Shown one piece after another: positions 8,048 to 17,219 of a DNA stretch of 56,079 nt (position 1 is the stretch's first letter; every line of letters begins with the position of its first letter). Under the pieces are notes generated by a model. It had not been told where the DNA came from, searched no databases, and worked only from the letters and a program-made list of their open reading frames with translations. This stretch comes from Bacillota bacterium (GTDB lineage Bacteria; Bacillota; Clostridia; Acetivibrionales; DTU013): NCBI GenBank assembly GCA_023435925.1, contig JAEZLF010000125.1:1-56079 (forward strand), written 5' to 3'. The translations under genes were made by a program, and so were the position numbers.

Positions 8048-9286
8048 ATGAATAACGGATATGATTATAACCAATATTACAATAGCTTTGGTCAGCAGCC
8101 CCGCAGGAAGAAAAGGTGGCCGTCATACATAGCTCTTATGTTGACCACAGCGCTCATTACCAGTGTGGTGACCGGCGGTTTCTTATATGGAAAGTTCTCG
8201 GATGAATTAAATGAAGTGAAGCTGGCTGCATTAAGCGCATCCAATGTATCAGAACAGCTTGCTTCCGACTATGCGTCCCTGTCGGCCGCTAATGTAAACA
8301 CAAGCGGGCTTGCCAAAACTACTTTGGTGAAAGGCTCCGATGTAACGGCCATTGCAAAAAAAGCCGGCCCCTCTATTGTAGGAATCCGTATGACAGTAAG
8401 CGGAACAAGAAGCAATTATTGGGGAATGACAAACAGTCAGTCTGCAGAAGGCTCAGGCATCATTATAAGCAAAGATGGATATATCATGACGAATTACCAT
8501 GTGGTTTCAAGCGCTGATCCCAAGAGTGGATTAAGCAGCAGAACAGTGCTTGAGGTATTTTTACCGGACGGAAGAGAAGCTAAGGCGACATTTAAAGGCG
8601 GAGATAGTGAAACCGACCTGGCTGTTATAAAAATTGATCTGGCGAATTTACCGACAGCAGATCTGGGAGACTCGTCGACTCTGGAAGTCGGAGAACTGGC
8701 CGTTGCCATCGGAAATCCATTGGGAATGGAGTTTGCTGGTTCCGTTACAGTAGGTGTTATCAGTGCTTTAAACAGGACAGTCCAAATGGAAGACAAAACC
8801 ATGAACCTGATCCAGACAGATGCCGCCATCAATAATGGTAACAGCGGCGGAGCTCTTCTTAACTCTCAGGGGCAGGTTATCGGTATTAATACCGTTAAAA
8901 TTTCGGCATCCGGTGTCGAAGGCCTCGGCTTCGCAATCCCAATCAATGATGCCAAGCCGATAGTGGATCAGTTGTTATCTTTTGGTTATGTAAGAGGCAG
9001 GCCTTTTATAGGTATCTCAGGCAGGGAGATCACAGAAACGCTGGCAAGATACTATGATTTGCCGCAAGGGATTTTGATTACAGAAGTAACCTCCGGCAGT
9101 GGAGCGGCTAAGGCAGGAATCAAGGCAAATGACATACTGACCGCTATGGACGGTAAGACGATTGAGACACTGACTGATCTGGACGCAATCAAGGAAAATC
9201 ATAAACCGGGAGATACCGTTTCTGTTACTGTTGTAAGAAACGGTTCAAAAATCAATCTACAGCTTACCTTTGGTGAAGCAAACTAG
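8048..9286 (+). CDS. HtrA/DegP-type membrane-anchored serine protease with PDZ domain
   Basis: 412 residues. A short cytoplasmic N-terminus with Tyr/Asn/Gln-rich sequence precedes one membrane segment at about 25-47. The trypsin-like domain (about 95-300) has the complete catalytic triad: His in TNYHVVSS near 150, Asp in ETDLAVIKI near 190, and Ser in NNGNSGGALL near 264. A PDZ domain follows at about 310-405. This layout matches HtrA/HtrB of Gram-positive bacteria, which degrade misfolded exported proteins. The ATG is preceded by AAGGAGG at a 9-base spacing. It ends at a strong terminator shared with the convergent murA gene. Confidence 0.95.
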   Translation: MNNGYDYNQYYNSFGQQPRRKKRWPSYIALMLTTALITSVVTGGFLYGKFSDELNEVKLAALSASNVSEQLASDYASLSAANVNTSGLAKTTLVKGSDVTAIAKKAGPSIVGIRMTVSGTRSNYWGMTNSQSAEGSGIIISKDGYIMTNYHVVSSADPKSGLSSRTVLEVFLPDGREAKATFKGGDSETDLAVIKIDLANLPTADLGDSSTLEVGELAVAIGNPLGMEFAGSVTVGVISALNRTVQMEDKTMNLIQTDAAINNGNSGGALLNSQGQVIGINTVKISASGVEGLGFAIPINDAKPIVDQLLSFGYVRGRPFIGISGREITETLARYYDLPQGILITEVTSGSGAAKAGIKANDILTAMDGKTIETLTDLDAIKENHKPGDTVSVTVVRNGSKINLQLTFGEAN

Positions 9287-9305
9287 AGGGATACAAAGGG
9301 GTGTT

Positions 9306-9341
9306 AAAAAAGAGAGGGGACGTAGGTTCCCTCTCTTTTTT
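9306..9341. terminator. Bidirectional terminator between htrA-like gene and murA
   Basis: AAAAAAGAGAGGGGA pairs with TCCCTCTCTTTTTT around a 6-7 base loop. The A run on one side and the T run on the other allow termination from both strands. Confidence 0.9.
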
Positions 9342-9343
9342 AT

Positions 9344-10627
9344 TTAGTATGATGTGGCAATTTCGTTTGTACTGTCGCCTGATAACAGCGATATGTCGGC
9401 GCCGAGCTGCCTGAAATCTCTTACAATATCTTCATAACCGCGTTCAATATGCTCAATGCCTGTGATCCGGGTAGTACCTTCCGCCATCAGACCTGCAAGC
9501 ACCAAAGCGGTACCGGCTCTGATATCTCCGGCATGAACCCAGTTTCCGGTCAGCTGCCTGTGGCTGTTGATACGGGCAATTCCGTTCTTCACGCTGATAT
9601 CCGCACCCATCCGGTTCAACTGATCGCAGTGATTGAATCTGCGCGGATAAATTCTGTCGGAGATCACGCTTCTGCCTGCAGCTTTCAATAACAGGACAGT
9701 GACAGGCTGCTGAAAATCACTTTCAAACATCGGGAATTTTCCAGTTCTGATTCGGGTTGCTTTGATCCGGACATCCCCATAAACAGTAATACTGCTTTCG
9801 GCTACTTTAAACTGCAATCCTGTTTCATTTAATTTAGCCATACAGGATTCAAGGTGCTCAGGTATGACATCCTCAACGGTTAACGTGCCTTTTGTGATAC
9901 CGCCGGCCATCAGGTAAGCGCCGGCAATAAGCCTGTCGGGAGCTGCAGCATGAGAGCATCCGCCCAGCTGCGATACACCCTGTATGCGGATGGTATCCGT
10001 ACCTGCTCCATAAACCCGTGCGCCCATTTTATTGAGAAGTATGGCGGTGTCGACCACCTCAGGATCCTTTGCCGCATTGTAAAGCGTGGTTTTACCGTTT
10101 GCCAGAACGGCAGCAAGCATCACGTTAATCGTGGCGCCGCATGTCACCACATCAAAGAAAATTTCAGCTCCGTTTAGCTGTTCGGCCTCAACGGTATAAT
10201 ACTTTTCAAAGCATTCAACCGTCGCACCCAAAGCCTTAAGGCCTTTGATATGCTGGTCTATAGGGCGTGATACGAAATTGTCGCCTCCGGGATATCCGAT
10301 GGAGACCTTGTGATGCTTTGCAAGAAGTGCACCCGCAAAATAATAGGCTGCGCGGAAAGCTGAAGATAATTCAGGGCTGATTTGTGCGGTATGGATACTG
10401 CGTGGATCAATTATGTACGTATTATTCTGTTTCTCCACTGAAACACCAAGGCCATTTAATATTTGAAATACAACTTTGATATCAGATATCTCAGGTAGGT
10501 TTGTCATATATATGGGCTCATCGGCCAGACAGCATGCTGCCAGCAATGCGAGAGAGCTGTTCTTGGAACCTGGTACTTTAATACTGCCATTCAGTGGTTT
10601 GGAGCAATTTACTTCAAGCCATCTCAT
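9344..10627 (-). CDS. murA: UDP-N-acetylglucosamine 1-carboxyvinyltransferase with Cys-to-Asp active site
   Basis: 427 residues, the normal MurA length. It transfers enolpyruvate from PEP to UDP-GlcNAc, the first committed step of peptidoglycan synthesis. Lys22-Asn23 (PGSKNSS), the SRP arginine near 121, the FESDFQQ aspartate and the C-terminal ERGYE arginine are kept. The usual loop cysteine (PGGC in Escherichia coli, Cys115) is replaced by Asp116 in YPGGDNFVSRP. Such Cys-to-Asp enzymes are known to stay active and to be insensitive to fosfomycin, as in mycobacteria and chlamydiae. The protein is fairly diverged, so a MurA paralogue with another sugar nucleotide substrate is possible. It is monocistronic and ends in the shared terminator. 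Confidence 0.88.
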   Translation of the reverse strand: MRWLEVNCSKPLNGSIKVPGSKNSSLALLAACCLADEPIYMTNLPEISDIKVVFQILNGLGVSVEKQNNTYIIDPRSIHTAQISPELSSAFRAAYYFAGALLAKHHKVSIGYPGGDNFVSRPIDQHIKGLKALGATVECFEKYYTVEAEQLNGAEIFFDVVTCGATINVMLAAVLANGKTTLYNAAKDPEVVDTAILLNKMGARVYGAGTDTIRIQGVSQLGGCSHAAAPDRLIAGAYLMAGGITKGTLTVEDVIPEHLESCMAKLNETGLQFKVAESSITVYGDVRIKATRIRTGKFPMFESDFQQPVTVLLLKAAGRSVISDRIYPRRFNHCDQLNRMGADISVKNGIARINSHRQLTGNWVHAGDIRAGTALVLAGLMAEGTTRITGIEHIERGYEDIVRDFRQLGADISLLSGDSTNEIATSY

Positions 10628-10814
10628 TTGTTTTTCCTGCTTTCTTTGAAGTCATCATATTACATTGGCATTACGGTAACATTTCTGTTACATTTCTATT
10701 ACATTTCTATTATACCCGTAATTCATATAAATGTTAATGATTATTTTGGCAATTAATAAAATTATCATACAGCATAATTTCAATGCAGTCAATAAGGGCT
10801 TCAATGCCTGAAAA

Positions 10815-11954
10815 CTAAGGGCTGTCGCGTCTGAACAACATCGTATAATAACTGGTAGTATAATCCGCTCCGCTTCTGGTAATATCAGAAGAGTTTCCAT
10901 GGCCGGTAACCTCAATCGATGTTGTATCCTTTTCCTTCATTGCACTTAATAAGGTGATAATGGAGGCGGGGGAATCCAGATTATCATTACCCATCCTGCT
11001 TATGGACTGAATGTCATTTGATTGAATGGCCTTCCGTGTAATCTCATCCATTTTGTTTGCGGTATTTATGTCAAGATAATGAGAAAAATCAACGGACGCG
11101 ATGATGATAGAGTTTGAACGGGCAGGTAATGCAGACGCCAACAATTTGCCAAGCTTCTGGGAATCCTCTTCCGTATAGTTACCGTGAAGAAGCACAGGAA
11201 CGATTTTTGCTTTTGGCAGATAGTATTTAATATAAGGTACCAGGGAAGAAATGGAATGCTCCTCTTCAAATAATGCAGCGTTTTGTGAAGCATTCAGATC
11301 GCTTATAAGCTTTTCAGCCAATTCCACATCGGCATCCAGTACACCAAAGCTTGTTCCCCAGCTCTGTGTGGAGGTATGAATGCTGCTCAAACCTACTCTC
11401 CTATGATTTGGACCAATCACAATGACCGTTTCAGGAGAGCTTTGGGAAATGGAATGGAAAAATTCAGCAATCATATTACCGGCAAGAAGGTGGTGGGGAA
11501 CGATCCCGCCCGCAATGGGGTTTTTCACTGCGCTGCTCTGATTCGGAACTGTGTCGGTATGATCCGATGCATCATCACTCGGATTCGGAGCGGTGTTACT
11601 ATGATCTAAGGTCGTCCGGCTTCTACGGACCGCAAGAATAGAGTTCATAAAATCCTGCTCATTGAAATACCGGCATTGAAGAACGGGCAGCTGTGATGCG
11701 GAAGAACCTGATAATTGAGACGCGCTTGATACCGGAGATCTGCCTGATTTGGGTTTGGACTCGCTGGCAGCGGGGTAAATTGGCATTTCGGCCAGAGGGT
11801 CTATTGCCCCGGAGCCGACTCCCGTGACCGGATGTGCCTGTTCTGCGTTCACTGTGATACCCCGAATAACCATTACTGTTGCAGAAATAGCAGTGAAAAG
11901 GCAAAGCACGGCTATGATTGATGTTTTTATTGACCATTTGCCGTGCTTTTTCAT
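10815..11954 (-). CDS. Secreted or membrane-anchored Memo-like protein (AmmeMemoRadiSam system protein B family)
   Basis: 379 residues. One N-terminal hydrophobic segment (about 8-30) is followed by a low-complexity Ser/Pro/Asn/Asp region to about residue 140, then a Memo domain: GGIVPHHLLAG, VIVIGPNHRR, EHSISSLVPY and ASVDFSHY supply the His/Asp residues that bind metal in Memo proteins. The usual partner genes (AMMECR1 and radical SAM) are not in this window. I placed the start at the ATG at 11954, because AAAGGGTGG sits 6 bases before it; a start at 11981 would put that site inside the gene. The catalytic role is not known. It is the same strand as the alpha-2-macroglobulin-like gene upstream, 92 bases away. 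Confidence 0.8.
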   Translation of the reverse strand: MKKHGKWSIKTSIIAVLCLFTAISATVMVIRGITVNAEQAHPVTGVGSGAIDPLAEMPIYPAASESKPKSGRSPVSSASQLSGSSASQLPVLQCRYFNEQDFMNSILAVRRSRTTLDHSNTAPNPSDDASDHTDTVPNQSSAVKNPIAGGIVPHHLLAGNMIAEFFHSISQSSPETVIVIGPNHRRVGLSSIHTSTQSWGTSFGVLDADVELAEKLISDLNASQNAALFEEEHSISSLVPYIKYYLPKAKIVPVLLHGNYTEEDSQKLGKLLASALPARSNSIIIASVDFSHYLDINTANKMDEITRKAIQSNDIQSISRMGNDNLDSPASIITLLSAMKEKDTTSIEVTGHGNSSDITRSGADYTTSYYTMLFRRDSP

Positions 11955-12046
11955 CCGAATCCACCCTTTCCATTGGAACATAGAAGTATGTTTGTTTGTG
12001 TCTTTGCTCTACGCGTAGTTAGAGGCTGTTTACCGCGATTAACGTA

Positions 12047-15000
12047 CTATTTGTTTACTGTTATCTTTTCCTGTTCGGCGAAGCCTGTCAAGTCTCCTGC
12101 GGTGTAGCTTATGGCAGCATTGTCGGCGGTATAGGTTCCCGGCGTCACTGCTCTGGCGTAATAATCGATGCTGACTGCGGTGCCTTTTGTTTTATTATAA
12201 TGATAGCCGAATATGACCTTCTGCCCTGTGACCTCATCCAAATACCAGGGAACATTACCATTTTTGGTGCTTGCTCTAAAGAACCGGAACCCTGCAGGCA
12301 GGACATCTGTCAGTTCATAGTATCCGTCAGGGGCATTTTCACCGAAGTCCGGGGTGAGGGTAATTTTGATCGTGTCTGAGCGATTGAAGGAATTCGTGGA
12401 TCCGCTGCCATTATAGGTGCGCCGAATGGTCACCGGACTGCCTGCTGTTGTTTTTGCATCCCTGACCGGTGTTACAAAGGAGGAGGATACGACTACATCA
12501 CCCTTTACATCGCTGAATTTTAGTGTGGGAAGCTTCTCAGGTGTCAGCGTCAGTCTGTAATGACTGCCCTTCTGCAGACCGACCTGCTTCTTCACTCCGT
12601 CCAGTTCAAAAGTAAAACCGCTTTCCAGTTCAGCACCTTTAATATAATGGGTGACGAATATCATCCGTTCCAGATTGACCAGCAGCTCTGAAGTGGAGTT
12701 GGTCTTGATGTAATGAAATAACTTTATTTTTTCAGGTGCATTAATTTTCAATGCAATGAGGGAGCATAGCGCGGTAGCGTCAATGCTTTCGTCCCTTGTG
12801 CCGGATTCGATCCAGGCAAGGGTATCATTGATTTTTCCGGAATTTTTCATGGCTTCTGAATAGATTTCCTTTGCGCCTTGGAAATCGCCGATTTCAGCTA
12901 ATGCGGCACCCAGTATGAGTCTGATATGAGGAGTGATTTCATCAACCTCCAGCATATTTCGTATATCCAACAGAACAGGTTCTTTCAGTGCTGCCAGTCC
13001 CCAGTAGGCATATGCGATATCCTCGGGTGTTGTGATACTGTCCTCCAGCAGCTTGCCGAAATAAAGGGATAGTGCCTGCTGATCGACTCCATCCGCAGCA
13101 AGAGCGGCCATCTTTGCCGAAAGAGCAGGGGTGCTGCTGTCATAAGGCAAGAGTGCCAGACCGCCATCTTCAGTCTGATACTTTTTAATATCGAATTCCT
13201 CATCACTGTAGCTTTCTTCACCAAAATATTTATGCAGTAGTTCGCCGGATATTTTCCCTGCCAGCTTCTGATCGAGTCTCTGCCCCCAGCTCCAATACAG
13301 AGACCACAATTCATGATAGAGAAGGGAGGAGTCTGCTCCGTAGAATACAAGCGAAGTAAGACCTTTCGCATCATTCGAGAGTACCGTAGTATCGGTAAGG
13401 TCGATGTACTCGGTTTTCGCTGTCTCAAGCAGGCTGTCGGACACTTTGAAGCTTCGTTCCAATGCATCCTGCAGCTTATTACTGATGGCTTCCACTTTGA
13501 CGGTGTAGTTCCCTGCGGTAAAGCTGCCCAACGGTATTTCAACCAGGTTATTTCCTTTGGCGGAGGCACTGTATGTCTTTGCTGTGCCGTTTGAATCCGT
13601 TACAATGGCTTTATAATTTACATCGGCAGTGCCGGAGAGCTCACTTCCATAGGACCTCACCAATATGGAGGGGCTGTCACCTGTAATGAAAGCTTTGTTA
13701 AATATGGTATCCACAAAGAAAGGCAGCTTCGAAGAAAGGTTGATTTTGCCGCTGCCTGCTTTCAGCTCATCTGTCACTGCCTGGTATGTGACTCTCCAGG
13801 AGGTCAGGTTATCCGGAAGCTTGAAACTGGCCTCAGCTTTTCCGTTTTTACCGCTGGTTACCGATGTAAATAGGGCACTGTCCTTGAAATCCTTTCGGAC
13901 ATACATATCACCGCCTTCGCCGCCTTCAGCCATTGGAGCACCGGCTTCATCCACCGGTTTATAGGAAAAATAGTCGGAAAGGATGCCACTGGAAATGGTG
14001 GGGCCGTAAAGGCTGCTTAACGTATCGACATATTGCTGGTATATAGCAAAATAAGCTTCGTCTACGATACTGACATTGATTTCGGAGCTTACAGGAGAAC
14101 CCTTAGCATCCTTGACTACAAAGGAAAGCTTTACGGTATCTCCCGGTTTATAGCTTTCTTTATCAGTTTGCACATCAATATCCAGTTTGTTTTCTTCCCG
14201 GTCAAAGGTAACTTGCTGCAATCCGGCATTATAAATATTAACTCCGTCAAAGCATACCGCTTTGACAAACAGATTCGGTATCATATCATTGCTGAAGCTA
14301 AAATCATATTTCGCAGAGGAGGTTACTTCAAAATCGAGGACACCATTTTTTAACCGTACAAAGAGGTATCTGCGGTTGTTACCGCTAAAGGGCTCTTCTT
14401 TATTATAGTCCACCTCGATAGAAACCTTTTCGCCAAGCTTATAGTTCTTGTTGCTGTTATCGGTAGAAATGGAGTAGGTGCTGCTATTACCGGGGTAGTA
14501 ATACCAATTGTAAAGGTATTGTGTTTCTTGAATGACGCGTCCTTGGGAGTCTTTACCATCTATCTCAAGATAATAGCCTTTGTCCTTTTCGGCGGTGTAC
14601 CGGAGCTCGTATTTTCCTCCGGAGGTGTTGAAACGATACTCTCCGATCAGGTTCTGAACCTCGTAATACTCATAGGTATTCCGTTTCACTTTATTGATGT
14701 AATCATAATACTCGCCCGTTATTCTGCTCTCGTAATACCTTTCATACAGTCTGGCCGTCAGCGGGATATCTACCGGCGAGCCTCTATACTCGTCCTCGGA
14801 ATAGTAATCATAGGGCTTATCCTTGAGCCTGGATAGGTCGATTCTGCTTGTAGTAATGACAACACTGCCATTCTCTCCGTCTACACGATTCTGTGTTTCA
14901 ATCATCGTATCCTTTGGAAACACTGCTACACTGCTGTAGGCGTTGATTTGCTGTTCTTCAGCATCCTTGTTGTTAACATACAGGCTCAGCGGCAGAGGTC

Positions 15001-16993
15001 TCCAGCCTGTTTCTGAGGTAGTGGGCTTGACTGTCAAACCGGATTTTCCCATTTCATTACTGACCAGGCTTCCGTTATCCTGCTGACCTCCTGATATGCT
15101 GGTATGATAAGCCAGATTGACACCGGAAACAGGAGTTCCTTCATAAAAACCGGCTTGAATATCAAAGTTGACAGTATCCCAGGCATACATGTAATTTTGG
15201 TCGGGAATAATGTCCAGCTTATAAGCCGGCTTCGTATATTCCATAATCTGCAGGTAATTCGTCAGCAGTGTTTTTTCTCCGATTCTTACTCTTACCTCAT
15301 AGGAACCGGGATTGTAATTGGATAATTTCAGATTGCCGGTAAATGTGCCATTCGGTGATATTTTCACTTTCTGGGAGGTTAATACGGAAGCACTATCTTC
15401 GCCATACAGGGAGTAATTATACCGGATCAGCTCCAGCATAGCTTCGGTTTCGCTGCTGCTGCCATCCCTTGGCTTGATAACGCCCCAGACATTGACTGTA
15501 TCCTGTGGAAGATACATTCCCTTATCCAGATAAATATAAGTCCAGTATTGGTTTACTATATCGGAATTGTAATAATAGCCATAATAAGGCTGGTAGGAAT
15601 TGCTTCTTACCTGTGCCACAAAAGACAGTCCCGCAGTCGGTCTGATGAGGAAGTAATAGTTCGATACGTCGGATACTCTGGGCAGCTTGTCGGTTAAAAC
15701 TGCCATACCATCCTGATCTGCTTCTACAGATTTACCGCCGTCCAGCTTGATTTCCGCACCGGATAAGGGATTACCCGTTACAGAATCATTTAGCCATGCC
15801 AGTGATTTTTCTGTCGTTGTAAGGATATATACGGAAGCAGTATTGACCTGGAAACGGGTCACATATTTTTGTCCGTCAACCTCTGTCTTTGCCAGATAAT
15901 ATCCTTCTGGAAGGGATGACGGCAGAAGCAGATAAGTATTATACCAATATGAATTTTGCTGTGAGATAATACGTGCATTGACGGAGGCGGTCTTTTGAAG
16001 CTTTGACTCATCGTAGGAGTCCTCTCTGCTTGCGTATACGATCCAGGTCGGGTTTGTATCCAAGCTTTTCAGGTCATTTAAGAAGCTTTCTGCATCGGGA
16101 TAACTGAATATATCAACAGGTATCTCGGTATCGATCATGCTATCGTCGGTGTATATCTGCAGGGCCGGGGAAACCTTCGGAGTAAAACTGGAAATGGTAT
16201 CTGTGAAACTGAAGTAGGTTCGATTATTGCTGCTTTCAGGCAATTGTGTCTGGAAGCTGAAAGAAAAATCTTTATCCAGTGTGTCATCACTGCCCTTGAC
16301 ACCGATACCGCTTTTAATGGTAACAGTATAAACCGTGGATTGTTCAAGCTTTTTGGGAACGAATACAAGCGTTTTTTTGTGTAACTCAAAACGGCCCTCG
16401 ACTTTTGGAGAAATTTCGAAATACTGATCCGGGTTTTCTATATTTTCATGGCTGAAGGTAATCTCAATACCCGTATTTACAGGTACCTGGATCGCTTTGT
16501 CACGGGGCAGCGAACGGAGTACATTCAAGCTCTTTTTTGTCTGGAAGGCCCATGATTGTTCTGCGCCTGTACTTTTATCGCTTAACATAAACCGATAGAC
16601 TTGATCAGCCTCAAGCGGCTCTTCAAATTGCATACGGTATTCATTTTTTGAAACCTTTGTAAGCTGGAAGGCTTGTTCCGGTGCAACGCTGAGAGAAGAT
16701 GCCAGCGCTTTTTCATCGGGTGCTTTATCAAATAGAAGAGTGAAGGCCGAGGTGGGACTTACACCTAGACTGTCGTATTCGACAGGAGTAATTTTTAATG
16801 AAGTGTCGGCAAAGCTCGTGGTATGGTCTGCAGTAATTGTTGTATCTGGCTGGGAAACGGCATTTTCCGTATCGCTTCCGCCGAAGACACCAAGGAGCGC
16901 TGCGATGCCAACCGCTGCTGCAATTACAGCCACTGCTAATATACCGCCAATAACCGCTTTGTTTTTATTCCATCCTGAAAGTTTGTTTTTCAT
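12047..16993 (-). CDS. Large membrane-anchored alpha-2-macroglobulin-like protein without thioester motif
   Basis: 1648 residues. A basic N-terminus and one membrane segment (about 14-38) anchor it outside the cell. Residues about 50-250 are Ig-like bacterial domains. A series of macroglobulin (MG) domains follows, with the alpha-2-macroglobulin core near 1045-1090 (KLPDNLTSWRVTYQAVTD) and an alpha-helical thioester-domain-like region near 1200-1450. The CxEQ thioester motif expected in that region is missing; the corresponding stretch reads SLYWSWGQRLDQ. No PBP1c gene, the usual partner in Proteobacteria, is nearby. The start is the ATG at 16993, which has GTGAGG 6 bases upstream; a GTG at 17005 would overlap that site. 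Expected role: protease trapping or envelope protection, inferred from family. Confidence 0.88.
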   Translation of the reverse strand: MKNKLSGWNKNKAVIGGILAVAVIAAAVGIAALLGVFGGSDTENAVSQPDTTITADHTTSFADTSLKITPVEYDSLGVSPTSAFTLLFDKAPDEKALASSLSVAPEQAFQLTKVSKNEYRMQFEEPLEADQVYRFMLSDKSTGAEQSWAFQTKKSLNVLRSLPRDKAIQVPVNTGIEITFSHENIENPDQYFEISPKVEGRFELHKKTLVFVPKKLEQSTVYTVTIKSGIGVKGSDDTLDKDFSFSFQTQLPESSNNRTYFSFTDTISSFTPKVSPALQIYTDDSMIDTEIPVDIFSYPDAESFLNDLKSLDTNPTWIVYASREDSYDESKLQKTASVNARIISQQNSYWYNTYLLLPSSLPEGYYLAKTEVDGQKYVTRFQVNTASVYILTTTEKSLAWLNDSVTGNPLSGAEIKLDGGKSVEADQDGMAVLTDKLPRVSDVSNYYFLIRPTAGLSFVAQVRSNSYQPYYGYYYNSDIVNQYWTYIYLDKGMYLPQDTVNVWGVIKPRDGSSSETEAMLELIRYNYSLYGEDSASVLTSQKVKISPNGTFTGNLKLSNYNPGSYEVRVRIGEKTLLTNYLQIMEYTKPAYKLDIIPDQNYMYAWDTVNFDIQAGFYEGTPVSGVNLAYHTSISGGQQDNGSLVSNEMGKSGLTVKPTTSETGWRPLPLSLYVNNKDAEEQQINAYSSVAVFPKDTMIETQNRVDGENGSVVITTSRIDLSRLKDKPYDYYSEDEYRGSPVDIPLTARLYERYYESRITGEYYDYINKVKRNTYEYYEVQNLIGEYRFNTSGGKYELRYTAEKDKGYYLEIDGKDSQGRVIQETQYLYNWYYYPGNSSTYSISTDNSNKNYKLGEKVSIEVDYNKEEPFSGNNRRYLFVRLKNGVLDFEVTSSAKYDFSFSNDMIPNLFVKAVCFDGVNIYNAGLQQVTFDREENKLDIDVQTDKESYKPGDTVKLSFVVKDAKGSPVSSEINVSIVDEAYFAIYQQYVDTLSSLYGPTISSGILSDYFSYKPVDEAGAPMAEGGEGGDMYVRKDFKDSALFTSVTSGKNGKAEASFKLPDNLTSWRVTYQAVTDELKAGSGKINLSSKLPFFVDTIFNKAFITGDSPSILVRSYGSELSGTADVNYKAIVTDSNGTAKTYSASAKGNNLVEIPLGSFTAGNYTVKVEAISNKLQDALERSFKVSDSLLETAKTEYIDLTDTTVLSNDAKGLTSLVFYGADSSLLYHELWSLYWSWGQRLDQKLAGKISGELLHKYFGEESYSDEEFDIKKYQTEDGGLALLPYDSSTPALSAKMAALAADGVDQQALSLYFGKLLEDSITTPEDIAYAYWGLAALKEPVLLDIRNMLEVDEITPHIRLILGAALAEIGDFQGAKEIYSEAMKNSGKINDTLAWIESGTRDESIDATALCSLIALKINAPEKIKLFHYIKTNSTSELLVNLERMIFVTHYIKGAELESGFTFELDGVKKQVGLQKGSHYRLTLTPEKLPTLKFSDVKGDVVVSSSFVTPVRDAKTTAGSPVTIRRTYNGSGSTNSFNRSDTIKITLTPDFGENAPDGYYELTDVLPAGFRFFRASTKNGNVPWYLDEVTGQKVIFGYHYNKTKGTAVSIDYYARAVTPGTYTADNAAISYTAGDLTGFAEQEKITVNK

Positions 16994-17219
16994 AATAAAC
17001 CTCACATTCTCATGCTTGCATGTGTCCTTTACCTTATATACCCTTGATTAGACGGTGTCAACTGCAAATTTGTTTCATAAAATACTGTATTTGACTCGAT
17101 GTTTATTCATTTGGCACTATTGATATGCTAAAATAAAAGAATCGGTGATCTGTAACAATAATACCGGGTTGCAGACCACATTAAACAGGGAAGTGTCTTT
17201 GACTATGGAAAGGATGCAT

